Assembly (NCBI GenBank): GCA_004557735.1
Contig: SFFV01000002.1
Location: 62,001-126,000, forward strand
Length of the DNA stretch: 64,000 nt
Source of the DNA: Clostridiales bacterium
GTDB taxonomy: Bacteria > Bacillota > Clostridia > Oscillospirales > Oscillospiraceae
Direction of reading: 5' to 3'
The notes below the pieces were generated by a model, which made no database searches, was not told the origin of the DNA, and was given only the letters and a program-made list of their open reading frames with translations. Position 1 is the stretch's first letter. Every line of letters begins with the position of its first letter. Of the stretch, positions 1 through 8,552 are shown piece by piece. Made by a program: the position numbers and the translations under genes.

Positions 1-625
1 CCGCGCTCTCGGCTTTGACGGGTACATCTGCTCCATCGGCGGACACATCCTCCTGAACGGAAAAGATCTGGTGTACCGAACGATCCCGTATGCGGAGGCA
101 GCGGCGATCCGTGACATGGGCTATGCATGCGGGATGGATATGCTGTTTGAATCCGAGCAGGCGATATGGATGGACGAGCGGTGTACGTCCGTCATTGCAC
201 GGCGTGAATTTGCGTGGCTTGAGAGCATAGGCGTCCCCGCCTTCACCGACACCGCCGTTCCGGACTTTGCTTTTGACAAATTTGTCTGCTGGCCGCAGGA
301 AAATGCCGATCCCGAGCGGTTTGAATGCATGTTTTCCGACCGGCTTGATTTTATCCGACGCGAGCATTCCATGCGCGAGGTCGTTTTGAAGGGCCTTTCC
401 AAGGCGGGCGGTATGAAAACCGTAATGCAGCACCTCGGCTTCGACTGCGAAGATTCCTTTGCCTTCGGCGACGGAGCAAACGATCTCCCCATGCTGCGGG
501 AGGCACGGACGGGCGTTCTCATGGGCAACGCGCCGGAGTACCTCCGGAAGGAAGCGGACTTTGTCACCGCGCCGATCACCGAGGACGGACTTGCTCTGGC
601 GCTGGAGCATTTCGGATTGATCTGA
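1..625 (+). CDS. Cof-type HAD-superfamily phosphatase (5' truncated by window edge)
   Basis: The reading frame is open from base 2, so the N-terminus (with the nucleophile Asp motif) lies outside the window. Visible are the Cof-like cap region (GFDGYICSIGGHILLNGK at the edge) and the C-terminal HAD motifs: a Lys in LKGLSKAGG and the acidic motif FGDGANDLPML followed by MGNAPE. These are the Mg-binding and phosphate-handling motifs of IIB-type HAD phosphatases (Cof/YidA), which hydrolyse sugar phosphates or similar metabolites in the cytoplasm. The substrate cannot be read from sequence. A GTG at base 71 is only an internal codon. A strong terminator follows directly, so the gene ends a transcription unit separate from spoIIIA. 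Confidence 0.85.
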   Translation, partial: RALGFDGYICSIGGHILLNGKDLVYRTIPYAEAAAIRDMGYACGMDMLFESEQAIWMDERCTSVIARREFAWLESIGVPAFTDTAVPDFAFDKFVCWPQENADPERFECMFSDRLDFIRREHSMREVVLKGLSKAGGMKTVMQHLGFDCEDSFAFGDGANDLPMLREARTGVLMGNAPEYLRKEADFVTAPITEDGLALALEHFGLI

Positions 626-649
626 TATGGCAAATAGAAAAATTATGTA

Positions 650-680
650 AACCTCTGGGGCAGAGTCCCGGAGGTTTTTT
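650..680 (+). terminator. Rho-independent terminator after the HAD gene
   Basis: A 10-bp stem (AACCTCTGGG / CCCGGAGGTT, one G-T pair) with a 7-base loop is followed by a run of T. It separates the HAD gene from the spoIIIA operon. Confidence 0.85.
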
Positions 681-709
681 GCATATGCCGCGCCGCACGC
701 TCATACCTT
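681..709 (+). promoter_or_regulatory. Candidate sigma-E promoter of the spoIIIA operon
   Basis: GCATATG (681-687) and CATACCTT (702-709) match the sigma-E -35 (kmATAtt) and -10 (CATACAnT) boxes with about 14-15 bases between them. It lies directly after the terminator and 33 bases before spoIIIAC. Its position supports a transcript that begins with spoIIIAC, as expected for a mother-cell operon. Consensus match only. Confidence 0.5.
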
Positions 710-742
710 GGCAATGGACAACCCCGCAAAGGAGAGCGCCCT

Positions 743-937
743 ATGGATGTGGATCTGATATTCAAAATTGCTGCCGTCGGCATCCTTGTCGCCGTGCTGA
801 ATATTCTGCTCACGCGGTCGGGCAGAGAAGACCAGGCGCTTATGACAAGCATCACCGGTCTCGTGGTTGTGCTGGTGATCGTGGTGAAGGAGATCAGCGA
901 GCTCTTTGATCTGATCCGCGATCTGTTCGGGTTTTAG
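743..937 (+). CDS. spoIIIAC: Stage III sporulation protein AC
   Basis: A 64-residue protein with two hydrophobic helices, the usual length for SpoIIIAC. It starts MDVDLIFKIAAVGILVAVLN and carries the family's TRSGREDQAL connector. SpoIIIAC is a small inner membrane ring component of the SpoIIIA-SpoIIQ channel that joins mother cell and forespore during engulfment and is needed for sigma-G activity. A GGAGAG ribosome-binding site precedes the ATG. It is the first gene of the operon here; spoIIIAA (ATPase) and spoIIIAB, which normally lie immediately upstream, are absent. Confidence 0.92.
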   Translation: MDVDLIFKIAAVGILVAVLNILLTRSGREDQALMTSITGLVVVLVIVVKEISELFDLIRDLFGF

Positions 938-944
938 GGAATGA

Positions 945-1331
945 ATGGAAATTGTGATTCGCGCCGCGGCTGCGGCGGTAATCGGCAGTATTCTTGCGCT
1001 GCTGCTTCGCAAATATACGCCGGAACTCTCGCTGGCGGTAACGATCCTCGCGGGGTTGATCATCGTATGGCTTGCGGCAGCGGTTGCCTCGCGCATCTCC
1101 GATCTTTTGCGCGAGATCGCCGAAAAGGGCGGCATCAACGCGGTATATCTCTCCCCGGTGCTCAAATGCATCGGTATCGGACTGATCACGCATCTGGCAG
1201 CGCAGGTCTGCCGGGACGCGCAGCAGGGGAGCATCGCCTCCGCCGTGGAGCTTTGCGGAACGCTCTGCGCTTTATACATATCTCTGCCGCTCATTCGCTC
1301 GCTTCTTGCCATCGTGGAGCAGCTGCTTTGA
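945..1331 (+). CDS. spoIIIAD: Stage III sporulation protein AD
   Basis: A 128-residue integral membrane protein with about four hydrophobic segments, matching SpoIIIAD in length and in its place 8 bases after spoIIIAC. The start MEIVIRAAAAAVIGSILALL is a membrane-inserted helix. The family is homologous to the repeat seen in SpoIIIAC and forms part of the membrane base of the mother cell-forespore channel. The stop codon overlaps the TTG start of spoIIIAE, so translation is probably coupled. Confidence 0.9.
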   Translation: MEIVIRAAAAAVIGSILALLLRKYTPELSLAVTILAGLIIVWLAAAVASRISDLLREIAEKGGINAVYLSPVLKCIGIGLITHLAAQVCRDAQQGSIASAVELCGTLCALYISLPLIRSLLAIVEQLL

Positions 1332-2398
1332 TCCTGCTTGTATTGGCGCTCACCGTCTGTCCCGGCAAGGCGCTTGCCGCTTCGGATGTCCTGATTCCCG
1401 GGATGGACGAGCTGACCGACGCTCTGCCGGAGGAGGCAGCACCCATTCTCTCCGGTGTTTCGCCGGAGGAATTGCCGAAGGAGGGCGTCTGGCGGGCGCT
1501 TCTGCAAAAGGTTTGGGAAAAGATACGATCCTCCGCCGCCGACATCTGCCGAACAGGCGGGATCCTGCTTTGTGTGTGCGTTCTTGTATCGCTCACCGAT
1601 ACGCTCGATCTCGGTAGCCGCGCCCCGCCGTATATTACGTTTGCCGCCGTTGCCGTCATCGGCACATCAACGATCACAGACTTCCGTTCCTATCTCTCGT
1701 TGGGCACGGAAACCCTCCAGACGCTCTCGGACTATTCCCGTGTCCTTCTGCCGGTGCTTTCGTCCGCTGCTGCGGCGTCCGGAGCGGCCGGGAGTGCGGC
1801 GGCAAAGTACGCGGCAACAGCGGTATGTATGGATGTGCTTCTCTCCGCCTCGCAAAGCGTGCTTGTTCCGTGTGTGTGCGGGTATGCCGCGCTGTCGGTT
1901 GCCGATGCCGCCGTCGGTAATGAAATACTGAAAACGGCAAAGAAGATAATGAAAACGCTGTGCACCGCTCTTTTAAGCGCCGTATGCGTGACATTTACCG
2001 CATGGCTGTCACTTACCGGCGTCGTTACCGGTACGGCGGACGCGCTTGCCGCGCGGATGGCAAAAACGGCGGTTTCCACGGCGCTTCCGGTTGTCGGGAG
2101 CATTTTGTCCGACGCAGCCTCAACGCTTGCGGCTGCCGCCGGAACGCTGAAGGCGACGATCGGGATCTTTGGGCTGCTTGCGATCGCAGCCATCTGTTTG
2201 CCGCCGGTCATAACGCTTGGCGTGCGGTTCTTCATTTATAAGCTGACCGCCGCCGTGTGCGAATGCGTGGCGGACAAGCGATTCTCGGAGCTTATATCCA
2301 ATCTCGGCACGGCGTTCGCGCTTCTGCTCGCAATAAACGGCGCCGGCGCTATGATGCTTTTCCTTTCGCTGTATTCTCTCATACAGACGGTGGTGTGA
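1328..2398 (+). CDS. spoIIIAE: Stage III sporulation protein AE
   Basis: A polytopic membrane protein of 356 residues with an N-terminal signal-like helix, an extracytoplasmic segment with PEEAAPILSGVSPEEL, and about seven hydrophobic segments. I chose the TTG at 1328 because it overlaps the spoIIIAD stop, has GGAG eight bases upstream, and yields a clean signal peptide (MILLVLALTVCPGKALA); the same frame is open further upstream but that part is antisense-like filler over spoIIIAD. SpoIIIAE is a core transmembrane protein of the feeding-tube channel. The length is slightly below the roughly 400 residues of the Bacillus protein. Confidence 0.88.
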   Translation: MILLVLALTVCPGKALAASDVLIPGMDELTDALPEEAAPILSGVSPEELPKEGVWRALLQKVWEKIRSSAADICRTGGILLCVCVLVSLTDTLDLGSRAPPYITFAAVAVIGTSTITDFRSYLSLGTETLQTLSDYSRVLLPVLSSAAAASGAAGSAAAKYAATAVCMDVLLSASQSVLVPCVCGYAALSVADAAVGNEILKTAKKIMKTLCTALLSAVCVTFTAWLSLTGVVTGTADALAARMAKTAVSTALPVVGSILSDAASTLAAAAGTLKATIGIFGLLAIAAICLPPVITLGVRFFIYKLTAAVCECVADKRFSELISNLGTAFALLLAINGAGAMMLFLSLYSLIQTVV

Positions 2399-2402
2399 AC
2401 GT

Positions 2403-2888
2403 ATGACAGAGTGGCTTTTTTCGTGGATTCGCTCGCTGGTTGCGGCGTCGCTCCTCTCGGCGCTGGCGCTTCAGCTCACGCCGGAGGGGGGCGTGAAGCG
2501 CGTGACACGCTTTACATGCGGAATACTCCTTGCGTGTACGCTTCTCTCGCCTGTGCTGCGGACAGACGAGGCGTCGTTTTCACTTGCACTGGACGACTAC
2601 CGGCGGACTGTCGCCGAACTGACGGACGATTTGGAGGAGCAGGAAAAACAACTGCTGCGAACATACATAGAACAGAAGACCGCGGCATACATATTGGACG
2701 AGGCACGATCTATAGGGATGCCGGAGCCTTCGGTTTCGGTGAAGGTGAAATGGGGGGATGATAGCTGGGTGCCCTGTGAAGTTGCGATACGCGGAGAGAT
2801 TACCGCCGAACAGCGATACCGCATGAGCGCTTATCTTGCCGCTGAGCTGGGTATTCCGGCGGAAAGGCAGCACTGGAACGATGAGTGA
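2403..2888 (+). CDS. spoIIIAF: Stage III sporulation protein AF
   Basis: A 161-residue protein with two N-terminal hydrophobic segments (LFSWIRSLVAASLLSALALQ and a second ending LLACTLLSPVL), then a soluble alpha/beta domain typical of the ring-building motif of SpoIIIAF. It starts 4 bases after spoIIIAE and its end overlaps spoIIIAG by 8 bases. In the complex it is a membrane-anchored ring component on the mother-cell side. Identity rests on gene order plus topology. Confidence 0.85.
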   Translation: MTEWLFSWIRSLVAASLLSALALQLTPEGGVKRVTRFTCGILLACTLLSPVLRTDEASFSLALDDYRRTVAELTDDLEEQEKQLLRTYIEQKTAAYILDEARSIGMPEPSVSVKVKWGDDSWVPCEVAIRGEITAEQRYRMSAYLAAELGIPAERQHWNDE

Positions 2889-3249
2889 ACGGAAATCTGC
2901 ATTAAGCTCCATTTTGCAAAAGAAAAGCGTGCTGATCTTTCTGCTTGCCGCGGGGCTGCTGCTTTTGCTCTGGCCAAAATCGTCCGGCAGCGGTCCGGCG
3001 GAGAAAAACGAGGATGTATTCACGAACGAAGAAAAACGGCTCTGTGCGGTGCTCTCGAAGATCGACGGCGTGGGAAACGTATACGCACTGCTTTCCGAGG
3101 AACCAAACCGCAGAGGGGAGTACACGGGGGCGGTTGTCGTCTGTTCCGGCGCAGGGTCGCCGGATACACGGCTCCGCGTCATACAGGCTGTGAGCGCCTT
3201 TACCGGTCTCGGCAGCAATCGGATCATTGTGGAAGAATTGATATCATAG
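2881..3249 (+). CDS. spoIIIAG: Stage III sporulation protein AG
   Basis: One N-terminal transmembrane helix (LIFLLAAGLLLLLWP) is followed by an extracytoplasmic domain with the KIDGVGNVYALLS and VQAVSAFTGLGSNRI-type ring-building motif (actual text: RVIQAVSAFTGLGSNRIIV). The ATG at 2881 gives 122 residues and overlaps the spoIIIAF stop; a longer reading from 2836 would run deep into spoIIIAF. SpoIIIAG forms a large oligomeric ring in the intermembrane space. Bacillus SpoIIIAG is longer because of an insertion, so this is a compact version. Confidence 0.87.
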   Translation: MSERKSALSSILQKKSVLIFLLAAGLLLLLWPKSSGSGPAEKNEDVFTNEEKRLCAVLSKIDGVGNVYALLSEEPNRRGEYTGAVVVCSGAGSPDTRLRVIQAVSAFTGLGSNRIIVEELIS

Positions 3250-3261
3250 GAGGATGATTAT

Positions 3262-3840
3262 ATGAAGAGCGTAAATCTGCGTCCGCATCTCAAGCGGAAC
3301 ATTCTCATCGCAGCGGTGCTTCTGCTCGTATGCGCGGCGGCATTTCTCAACTGGTCGTACAATCAGCGCTGGGGCGACGGCAACAGCGCCATGGCCGATG
3401 CCGAGGATGAAATGACGACCGCCGTAAACGCCGCAGGCGGTTCGCCGGAGGAATCGGTATCCGCAGCGCTCCCCGCATCCGTGTCCGGGTATTTCTCGGA
3501 AGCGCGGCTCACACGGCAGCAGTCGAGAGATCAGGCGCTTTCACTGCTTGAAACGGCGGCATGCGCTGAATCGGCCTCGCAGGAAGTCATCGACAGTGCC
3601 ATGAACGAGATCACCGTTATGGCAAACTGGTCTCTGCTGGAAAGCAAGATCGAAAATGAGCTCCTTGCCAAGGATTTTGCCGACTGCGTGGTGTATCTCT
3701 CCTCGCAGGACTGCACTGTCGTGGTCCCGTCCGGCGCTGACGGGCTGACCGAAACGCAGGTCGCCCAGATCACCGACGCCGTCCTCTCCAACACGGAGCT
3801 GACGGCTGCTGCGATCAACGTGATCGAGGTGAGAAATTGA
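3262..3840 (+). CDS. spoIIIAH: Stage III sporulation protein AH
   Basis: A 192-residue protein with one transmembrane helix (IAAVLLLVCAAAFLNWSYN), an acidic linker, and a C-terminal YscJ/FliF-like ring-building domain (ESKIENELLAKDFADCVVYL, then the LTETQVAQITDAVL helix). SpoIIIAH binds SpoIIQ across the septum; a possible M23 partner sits at 16105-16860. AGGAGG lies 7 bases before the ATG. It is the last gene of the operon and is followed by a strong terminator. Confidence 0.92.
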   Translation: MKSVNLRPHLKRNILIAAVLLLVCAAAFLNWSYNQRWGDGNSAMADAEDEMTTAVNAAGGSPEESVSAALPASVSGYFSEARLTRQQSRDQALSLLETAACAESASQEVIDSAMNEITVMANWSLLESKIENELLAKDFADCVVYLSSQDCTVVVPSGADGLTETQVAQITDAVLSNTELTAAAINVIEVRN

Positions 3841-3875
3841 AAAAAGCGCGGAGGGAAATCCCTTCGCGCTTTTTA
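3841..3875. terminator. Bidirectional terminator between spoIIIAH and the SASP gene
   Basis: AAAAAGCGCG-GAGGG and CCCTT-CGCGCTTTTT form a long stem around AAAT, with A-run on one side and T-run on the other. It can end both the plus-strand spoIIIA transcript and the minus-strand SASP transcript. Confidence 0.85.
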
Positions 3876-3887
3876 TATGCGGAATGA

Positions 3888-4088
3888 TTACTTCATGCCG
3901 TTTTCGTAGGCCTCGATCATCTTCTTGACCATCTGGCCGCCGATGCTGCCAGCCTGGCGGGAGGTAAGCTCGCCGTTATAGCCATTCGTAAGGTTCACAC
4001 CGACCTGGCTGGCAGCCTCCATCTTAAAGCGATCCATCGCTTCGCGGGCCTGGGGATTGACAAGATGATTGCTCTTGTTGGTAGACAT
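3888..4088 (-). CDS. Small acid-soluble spore protein, alpha/beta type
   Basis: A 66-residue protein with the alpha/beta SASP signature: NPQAREAMDRFKMEAASQVG, then the germination-protease region and SRQAGSIGGQMVKKMI. SASPs coat and protect DNA in the dormant forespore and are degraded on germination. The ATG at 4088 has AAAGGAGTT upstream; the frame is open further but lacks a ribosome site. A CATTGTAT element on the minus strand (4167-4174) fits a sigma-G -10 box, although no convincing -35 was found. The usual GPR cleavage sequence has an unusual VNLTNGYNGEL context. Confidence 0.93.
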   Translation of the reverse strand: MSTNKSNHLVNPQAREAMDRFKMEAASQVGVNLTNGYNGELTSRQAGSIGGQMVKKMIEAYENGMK

Positions 4089-4199
4089 CTGATTGCAACT
4101 CCTTTCTCTCGAATCGAACACGCTTTTGCTGTGTCCGAGCGTATTTTGACCGTATGAACCGGCGTTATACAATGCAGTAAAATGCAATTTTTGTCATCA

Positions 4200-4233
4200 T
4201 AAAAAGCCCCTGCGGACACAGCGTCCGCAGGGA
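4200..4233 (-). terminator. Rho-independent terminator of the 4240-4890 gene
   Basis: On the minus strand CCCTGCGGAC / GTCCGCAGGG forms a perfect 10-bp stem with a 5-base loop, followed by GCTTTTT. It lies 7 bases after the HAD gene stop. Confidence 0.85.
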
Positions 4234-4239
4234 CTTCGT

Positions 4240-4890
4240 TCAATTCAGCAAAAGCGCACGCAGAGAATCAACGCTCGCCGCGATCGTATCGGCGCCCTCA
4301 GCTTCCAGCTCTTCGCGGCTGCCGTACCCGTACAGCACACCGATAAAATCGATCTGCGCCATTTTCGCGCCTATGGCGTCGTGCGACCGGTCGCCGACCA
4401 TGACGCAGCCGGAGCGATCCGAAATGCCCATTTCGTACAGCGCGTGAAGGATCACCTCGCATTTATCCGGCGGCTCGCGGTTCAGCGGTATGCCGGAAAC
4501 GATGTCGATATACTGCCGCAGCTCAAAGTGTTCAAGGATCTGCTCGGAGAAAACCGTTGGCTTCCCCGTCGCAACGGCAAGGCGGGCGCCGGACGCCTTC
4601 AGATCTCGCAGCAGCTCCGGAATGCCCGGATACACCTCATTTTCAAAAAGGCCGACAGTTGAAAAGCGTTCGCGGTAATAACCGAGAAGCTCCTGCGCCT
4701 CCTCCGGCGTCGCATTTGCATAAACCTCAAACGAGCGGAGCAGGGGAGGACCGATATACTTGTGATAACTCTCGATCGGGCCAACCGAACGGCCGGCTTT
4801 TTCCAGCGCGTAGCGAACGCTGCCGCAGATACCCTGCACGGGGTCGGTGAGCGTTCCGTCCAGATCGAAGAGCACCGTGGAGTACTTCAT
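4240..4890 (-). CDS. HAD-superfamily hydrolase, phosphoglycolate phosphatase-like
   Basis: 216 residues. The nucleophile motif FDLDGTLTD is at the N-terminus (residues 8-16), followed by an alpha-helical cap, motif II ATGKPT, a conserved Lys and motif IV VMVGDRSHDAIGAK. This is the subfamily IA (Gph/PgmB) pattern and predicts a cytoplasmic phosphatase of small phosphorylated metabolites such as phosphoglycolate, nucleotides or sugar phosphates. Its start abuts the permease gene at 4891, so it is probably the last gene of the nucleoside transporter operon; this context makes a nucleotide or pentose-phosphate substrate possible but this is inference. Confidence 0.82.
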   Translation of the reverse strand: MKYSTVLFDLDGTLTDPVQGICGSVRYALEKAGRSVGPIESYHKYIGPPLLRSFEVYANATPEEAQELLGYYRERFSTVGLFENEVYPGIPELLRDLKASGARLAVATGKPTVFSEQILEHFELRQYIDIVSGIPLNREPPDKCEVILHALYEMGISDRSGCVMVGDRSHDAIGAKMAQIDFIGVLYGYGSREELEAEGADTIAASVDSLRALLLN

Positions 4891-5886
4891 TCAGCGCTCC
4901 TCCCGGAAGTAGGAAAGGCCGAGACTCGCCGGTGGGTCGTTCTCACGCTTTTTCTGCATGGAAACGATGACCAGAACGAGGATCGTGATCACGTATGGGA
5001 GCATTTTATAAAGCTCCTTCACCGCAAGATTCATGCCGGACGGAATGAACATATGGAGAATGTACAGTCCGCCGAAAAGGAATGAGGCGAAAACGCCGAT
5101 GTTCGGACGCCATACGGTGAAGATAACGAGAGCAATGGCGAGCCAGCCGCGATCGCCGAAGCCGTTATTGGACCATACGCCGCAGGCATAGTCCATAACA
5201 TAATAGAGTCCTCCGAGACCGGCGATCATGCTGCCGGCGCAGGTGGCGACATATTTATACTTTGTGACGTTAATGCCCGCCGCATCGGCCGTGTTGGGGT
5301 TCTCGCCGACGGCGCGGAGCTGAAGCCCGATGCGCGTGCGGCGCAGGATATACGCGCAGACGAATGCAAGGATAACGGCGGTATAGGCAAGAAAACCATA
5401 GGAGAGGAAGATCTTGCCAAACCAGCCGAGCTTGCCCGAAAACGGGAGCGACGCGCTGAAAAAGGCGCTTGTACGCGAAAGGGCAATGGACGGAACATCC
5501 GCACCGGAGAGCTTGATGAGCGATCCGCCGAAGAAGTTGCCGAAGCCGACGCCAAACGTCGTCATCGCAAGGCCGGTGACGTTCTGGTTTGCGCGAAGCG
5601 TTACCGTGAGGAAGCAGTAGAGAAGTCCCATCAGCAGCGAGCCGAGAAGCGAGCTGAGCAGCGGAATGCAGACGGCAAGAAACGGGTTGAGCGCGCCCGG
5701 CGCGGGAACGGAGTGCTCATACAGAAATGCGCCTATAACACCGCAGATGCCGCCGACGTACATGATGCCGGGAATGCCGAGATTGAGGTTGCCGGACTTT
5801 TCCGTGAGCGTTTCGCCCGTGCTGCCGAAAAGGAGAGGGATCCCCTGGACGATGGCGCGGGGAATGAACGAAACAAAATCAAACAT
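4891..5886 (-). CDS. Nucleoside ABC transporter permease (BMP family, NupQ-like)
   Basis: 331 residues, about eight to ten transmembrane segments, BPD_transp_2 family. The N-terminal GSTGETLTEKSGNLNLGIPG is the hallmark of the second permease of BMP-type nucleoside importers (NupQ/YufQ). The start overlaps the upstream permease by 8 bases. With the other permease, the double ATPase and the lipoprotein it forms one importer for purine nucleosides; the guanine-class riboswitch upstream supports a guanosine/inosine/purine role. Confidence 0.88.
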   Translation of the reverse strand: MFDFVSFIPRAIVQGIPLLFGSTGETLTEKSGNLNLGIPGIMYVGGICGVIGAFLYEHSVPAPGALNPFLAVCIPLLSSLLGSLLMGLLYCFLTVTLRANQNVTGLAMTTFGVGFGNFFGGSLIKLSGADVPSIALSRTSAFFSASLPFSGKLGWFGKIFLSYGFLAYTAVILAFVCAYILRRTRIGLQLRAVGENPNTADAAGINVTKYKYVATCAGSMIAGLGGLYYVMDYACGVWSNNGFGDRGWLAIALVIFTVWRPNIGVFASFLFGGLYILHMFIPSGMNLAVKELYKMLPYVITILVLVIVSMQKKRENDPPASLGLSYFREER

Positions 5887-6991
5887 GGCTGGCGACCTCC
5901 TTTCCGGCGCTCTTGCGGAAGTTGATCTTATAGGTGATAAAGAACTCCGATCCGATGATAAAGAAGAGGATGATACCGGTGAGGATTTCGGAGAAGGACT
6001 GGTTCAGGCCGAACGCTGTGGAGATCTCGCCTGCGCCGCGGCTGAGGAACACGAGCAGGAAGCTCGTAAAGATCATCCAGATGGGATTGAATTTTGCAAG
6101 CCAGGAGACCATGACGGCAGTAAAGCCGCGGCCGTCGGCGATGGAGGTGGTCAGCGTATGGTTGGTGCTGCCCACGAGCAGCAGTCCGCAAAGACCGCAT
6201 ACCGCGCCGGAGAGGATCATCGTGCGGACGATGACCTTGTCTACCTTGATGCCGACATAGCGGGCGGTGCGCTCGCTTTCACCGACAACGGCGATCTCGT
6301 AGCCGTGTTTGGTGTAGTTCAGGTAGAAATACATCAAAATCGTGACAACCGCGACAATGAGGATATTCAAAAGGTATTTGTAGCTTCCGATCTGCGGGAA
6401 CCAGCCGATCTCGGTAGACTGGTTGATGATGCCGATCTGACCGGATCCCTTGGGATTCTCCCAAACGATGACGAAATACGCTACGAGCTGCATGGCGACA
6501 TAGTTCATCATCAGAGTAAAGAGCGTTTCGTTCGTATTGTATTTCGCTTTGAAATACGCCGGGATAAAGCCCCAGAGCGCGCCGGCGAGAATACTACTCA
6601 CGCACATGCACACAATCACAAGCGCGTTCGGCAGTGTGTCGCGCAGGCAGATCATGCACGCCGCAGCAGCCAGCGCGCCGGCGAGCACCTGACCCTCGCC
6701 GCCGATATTCCAGAAGCGCATTTTAAACGCCGGCGTCACAGCGAGCGCAATGCAAAGCAGCATGGCGATGTTCTGCAGCAGCACCCAAACCTTGCGGGGC
6801 GAGCCAAACGAGCCGTTAAAAATGGTCGCATATACCTGCAGCGGATTTTCGCCGGTCATCGTGGTTGTGATAACGGAGCAAACAATAAGCGCAAGAAGGA
6901 TCGCCGCCGCGCGGATGCCCCAGGATTTATACCAGGGAAGAGCATCCCGCTTCGTGATATGGATGAGAGGCGTTTTCGTTTTCTTATTCAT
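5879..6991 (-). CDS. Nucleoside ABC transporter permease (BMP family, NupP-like)
   Basis: 370 residues of the BPD_transp_2 family with the permease sequence GGEGQVLAGALAAAAC and a cytoplasmic N-terminal tail (MNKKTKTPLIHITKR). It corresponds to the first permease (NupP/YufP) and pairs with the downstream NupQ-like subunit. It overlaps the ATPase gene by 8 bases and the next permease by 8 bases, indicating translational coupling in one operon. Confidence 0.88.
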   Translation of the reverse strand: MNKKTKTPLIHITKRDALPWYKSWGIRAAAILLALIVCSVITTTMTGENPLQVYATIFNGSFGSPRKVWVLLQNIAMLLCIALAVTPAFKMRFWNIGGEGQVLAGALAAAACMICLRDTLPNALVIVCMCVSSILAGALWGFIPAYFKAKYNTNETLFTLMMNYVAMQLVAYFVIVWENPKGSGQIGIINQSTEIGWFPQIGSYKYLLNILIVAVVTILMYFYLNYTKHGYEIAVVGESERTARYVGIKVDKVIVRTMILSGAVCGLCGLLLVGSTNHTLTTSIADGRGFTAVMVSWLAKFNPIWMIFTSFLLVFLSRGAGEISTAFGLNQSFSEILTGIILFFIIGSEFFITYKINFRKSAGKEVASHV

Positions 6992-8513
6992 GGCATTGTC
7001 CTCCCAGCTTTGTCATCATCATGCCGACTTCGCGCTTTTCCGCGCCGCGGCCGGGGACGATGCCGCTGACCTTGCCGCCGCAGAGAACAAGAATGCGGTC
7101 GCATAGCTCGAGCAGCACGTCCAGGTCCTCGCCGACAAAAATGACGGCGACGCCCGCCTTTTTCTGGCGGTTGATAAGGTCATAGATCGTATACGACGAA
7201 TGAATGTCGAGACCGCGCACGGCATACGCCGTGAGCAGAACGGTCGGCGCGCTCGCGATTTCACGGCCGACAAGGACCTTCTGTACATTGCCGCCGGACA
7301 GGCGCCGTACCGGCGTATCCACGCTCGGCGTGCTGACGCTCAGCTCCTGGACTACGGCTTCGGCCAGCGCGCGGGGAGAGCGGCGGTCGGTGAAGATGGA
7401 CTTTCCGCGGCGGAAGGAGCGGAGCATCATATTGTCGGCAAGATTCATGTTGCCGACAAGTCCCATGCCGAGACGGTCCTCCGGGACGAAGGAAAGGGAG
7501 ACGCCGAGCTCGGCAATGCTCAGAGGATCTTTGCCGACAAGTTCTTCCGCCGAACCGTCGTCTTCGATATAGGAAATGCTGCCGGATTCCACGGTCTGCA
7601 AGCCGGCGATCGATTCCAGAAGCTCTTTCTGACCGCAGCCGGAAATGCCGGCGATACCGAGGATCTCGCCGCTGTTGGCGGTGAAGGAAACATCGTCGAG
7701 CTTGACGATGCCGTCCAGATTGCGGACGGTGAGATTTTTAACGACGATACGCGGTTTGGGATCGACCGGATCGGGACGGTCGATGTTCAGTGAAACGGCG
7801 TGGCCGACCATCATGTTCGTCATTTCCTGCGCGTTGGTGTCTTTGGTCAGCATATCACCGATGAACTGTCCCTGACGGAGGATCGCCACGCGGTCGGAAA
7901 GCGCCTCGACCTCGTGCATTTTGTGTGTGATGATGACGATGGCCTTTCCGTCGTTGCGCATGTTGCGCAGCACGGCGAAGAGCTTGTCGGTCTCCTGCGG
8001 CGTGAGAACAGCCGTCGGCTCGTCAAGAATGAGAATATCCGCGCCGCGGTAAAGGACTTTCACGATCTCGACCGTCTGCTTCTGGGAGACGGACATATCG
8101 TAGATTTTCTGCGTGGGATCGACGCTGAAGCCGTACTTATCGCAAATCTCCCGGATCTTTGCCGAGGCTGCCTTGAGATCGAGCTTGCCGGGCAGACCGA
8201 GAACGATGTTCTCCGCCGCCGTCAGCACGTCTACGAGCTTGAAATGCTGATGGATCATGCCGATGCCGTTGTCAAAGGCATCCTTGGGGGAGCGGATGAC
8301 AACTTCTTTTCCGTCAATCTTGATCTCGCCTTCGTCCGGAAAATAGATGCCGGAGAGCATATTCATGAGCGTCGTCTTGCCGCTGCCGTTCTCGCCGAGC
8401 AGCGCGAGGATCTCTCCGCGGTAAATGTTCAGCCATACCTTATCGTTGGCTAAAACCGGGCCAAAGCGCTTGGTAATGTTGCGCATTTCAATTGCTGCGG
8501 TCTTTGTTTCCAT
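6984..8513 (-). CDS. Nucleoside ABC transporter ATP-binding protein, tandem domains (NupO-like)
   Basis: 509 residues with two ABC domains, as in RbsA/NupO. Domain 1 has Walker A GENGSGKTTL (about 37-46), signature YDMSVSQKQTVEI and Walker B ILILDEPTAVL. Domain 2 has a degenerate Walker A (GIAGISGCGQKEL) with an intact signature LSGGNVQKV and an altered Walker B region (VLLTAYAVRGLD). A degenerate second site is normal in this subfamily. It energises the two permeases. About 150 bases with two large hairpins separate it from the binding-protein gene. Confidence 0.9.
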   Translation of the reverse strand: METKTAAIEMRNITKRFGPVLANDKVWLNIYRGEILALLGENGSGKTTLMNMLSGIYFPDEGEIKIDGKEVVIRSPKDAFDNGIGMIHQHFKLVDVLTAAENIVLGLPGKLDLKAASAKIREICDKYGFSVDPTQKIYDMSVSQKQTVEIVKVLYRGADILILDEPTAVLTPQETDKLFAVLRNMRNDGKAIVIITHKMHEVEALSDRVAILRQGQFIGDMLTKDTNAQEMTNMMVGHAVSLNIDRPDPVDPKPRIVVKNLTVRNLDGIVKLDDVSFTANSGEILGIAGISGCGQKELLESIAGLQTVESGSISYIEDDGSAEELVGKDPLSIAELGVSLSFVPEDRLGMGLVGNMNLADNMMLRSFRRGKSIFTDRRSPRALAEAVVQELSVSTPSVDTPVRRLSGGNVQKVLVGREIASAPTVLLTAYAVRGLDIHSSYTIYDLINRQKKAGVAVIFVGEDLDVLLELCDRILVLCGGKVSGIVPGRGAEKREVGMMMTKLGGQCHE

Positions 8514-8552
8514 TCTTTCACTCCCTGACAGATTGTATGGGTTTCGGCAGGC

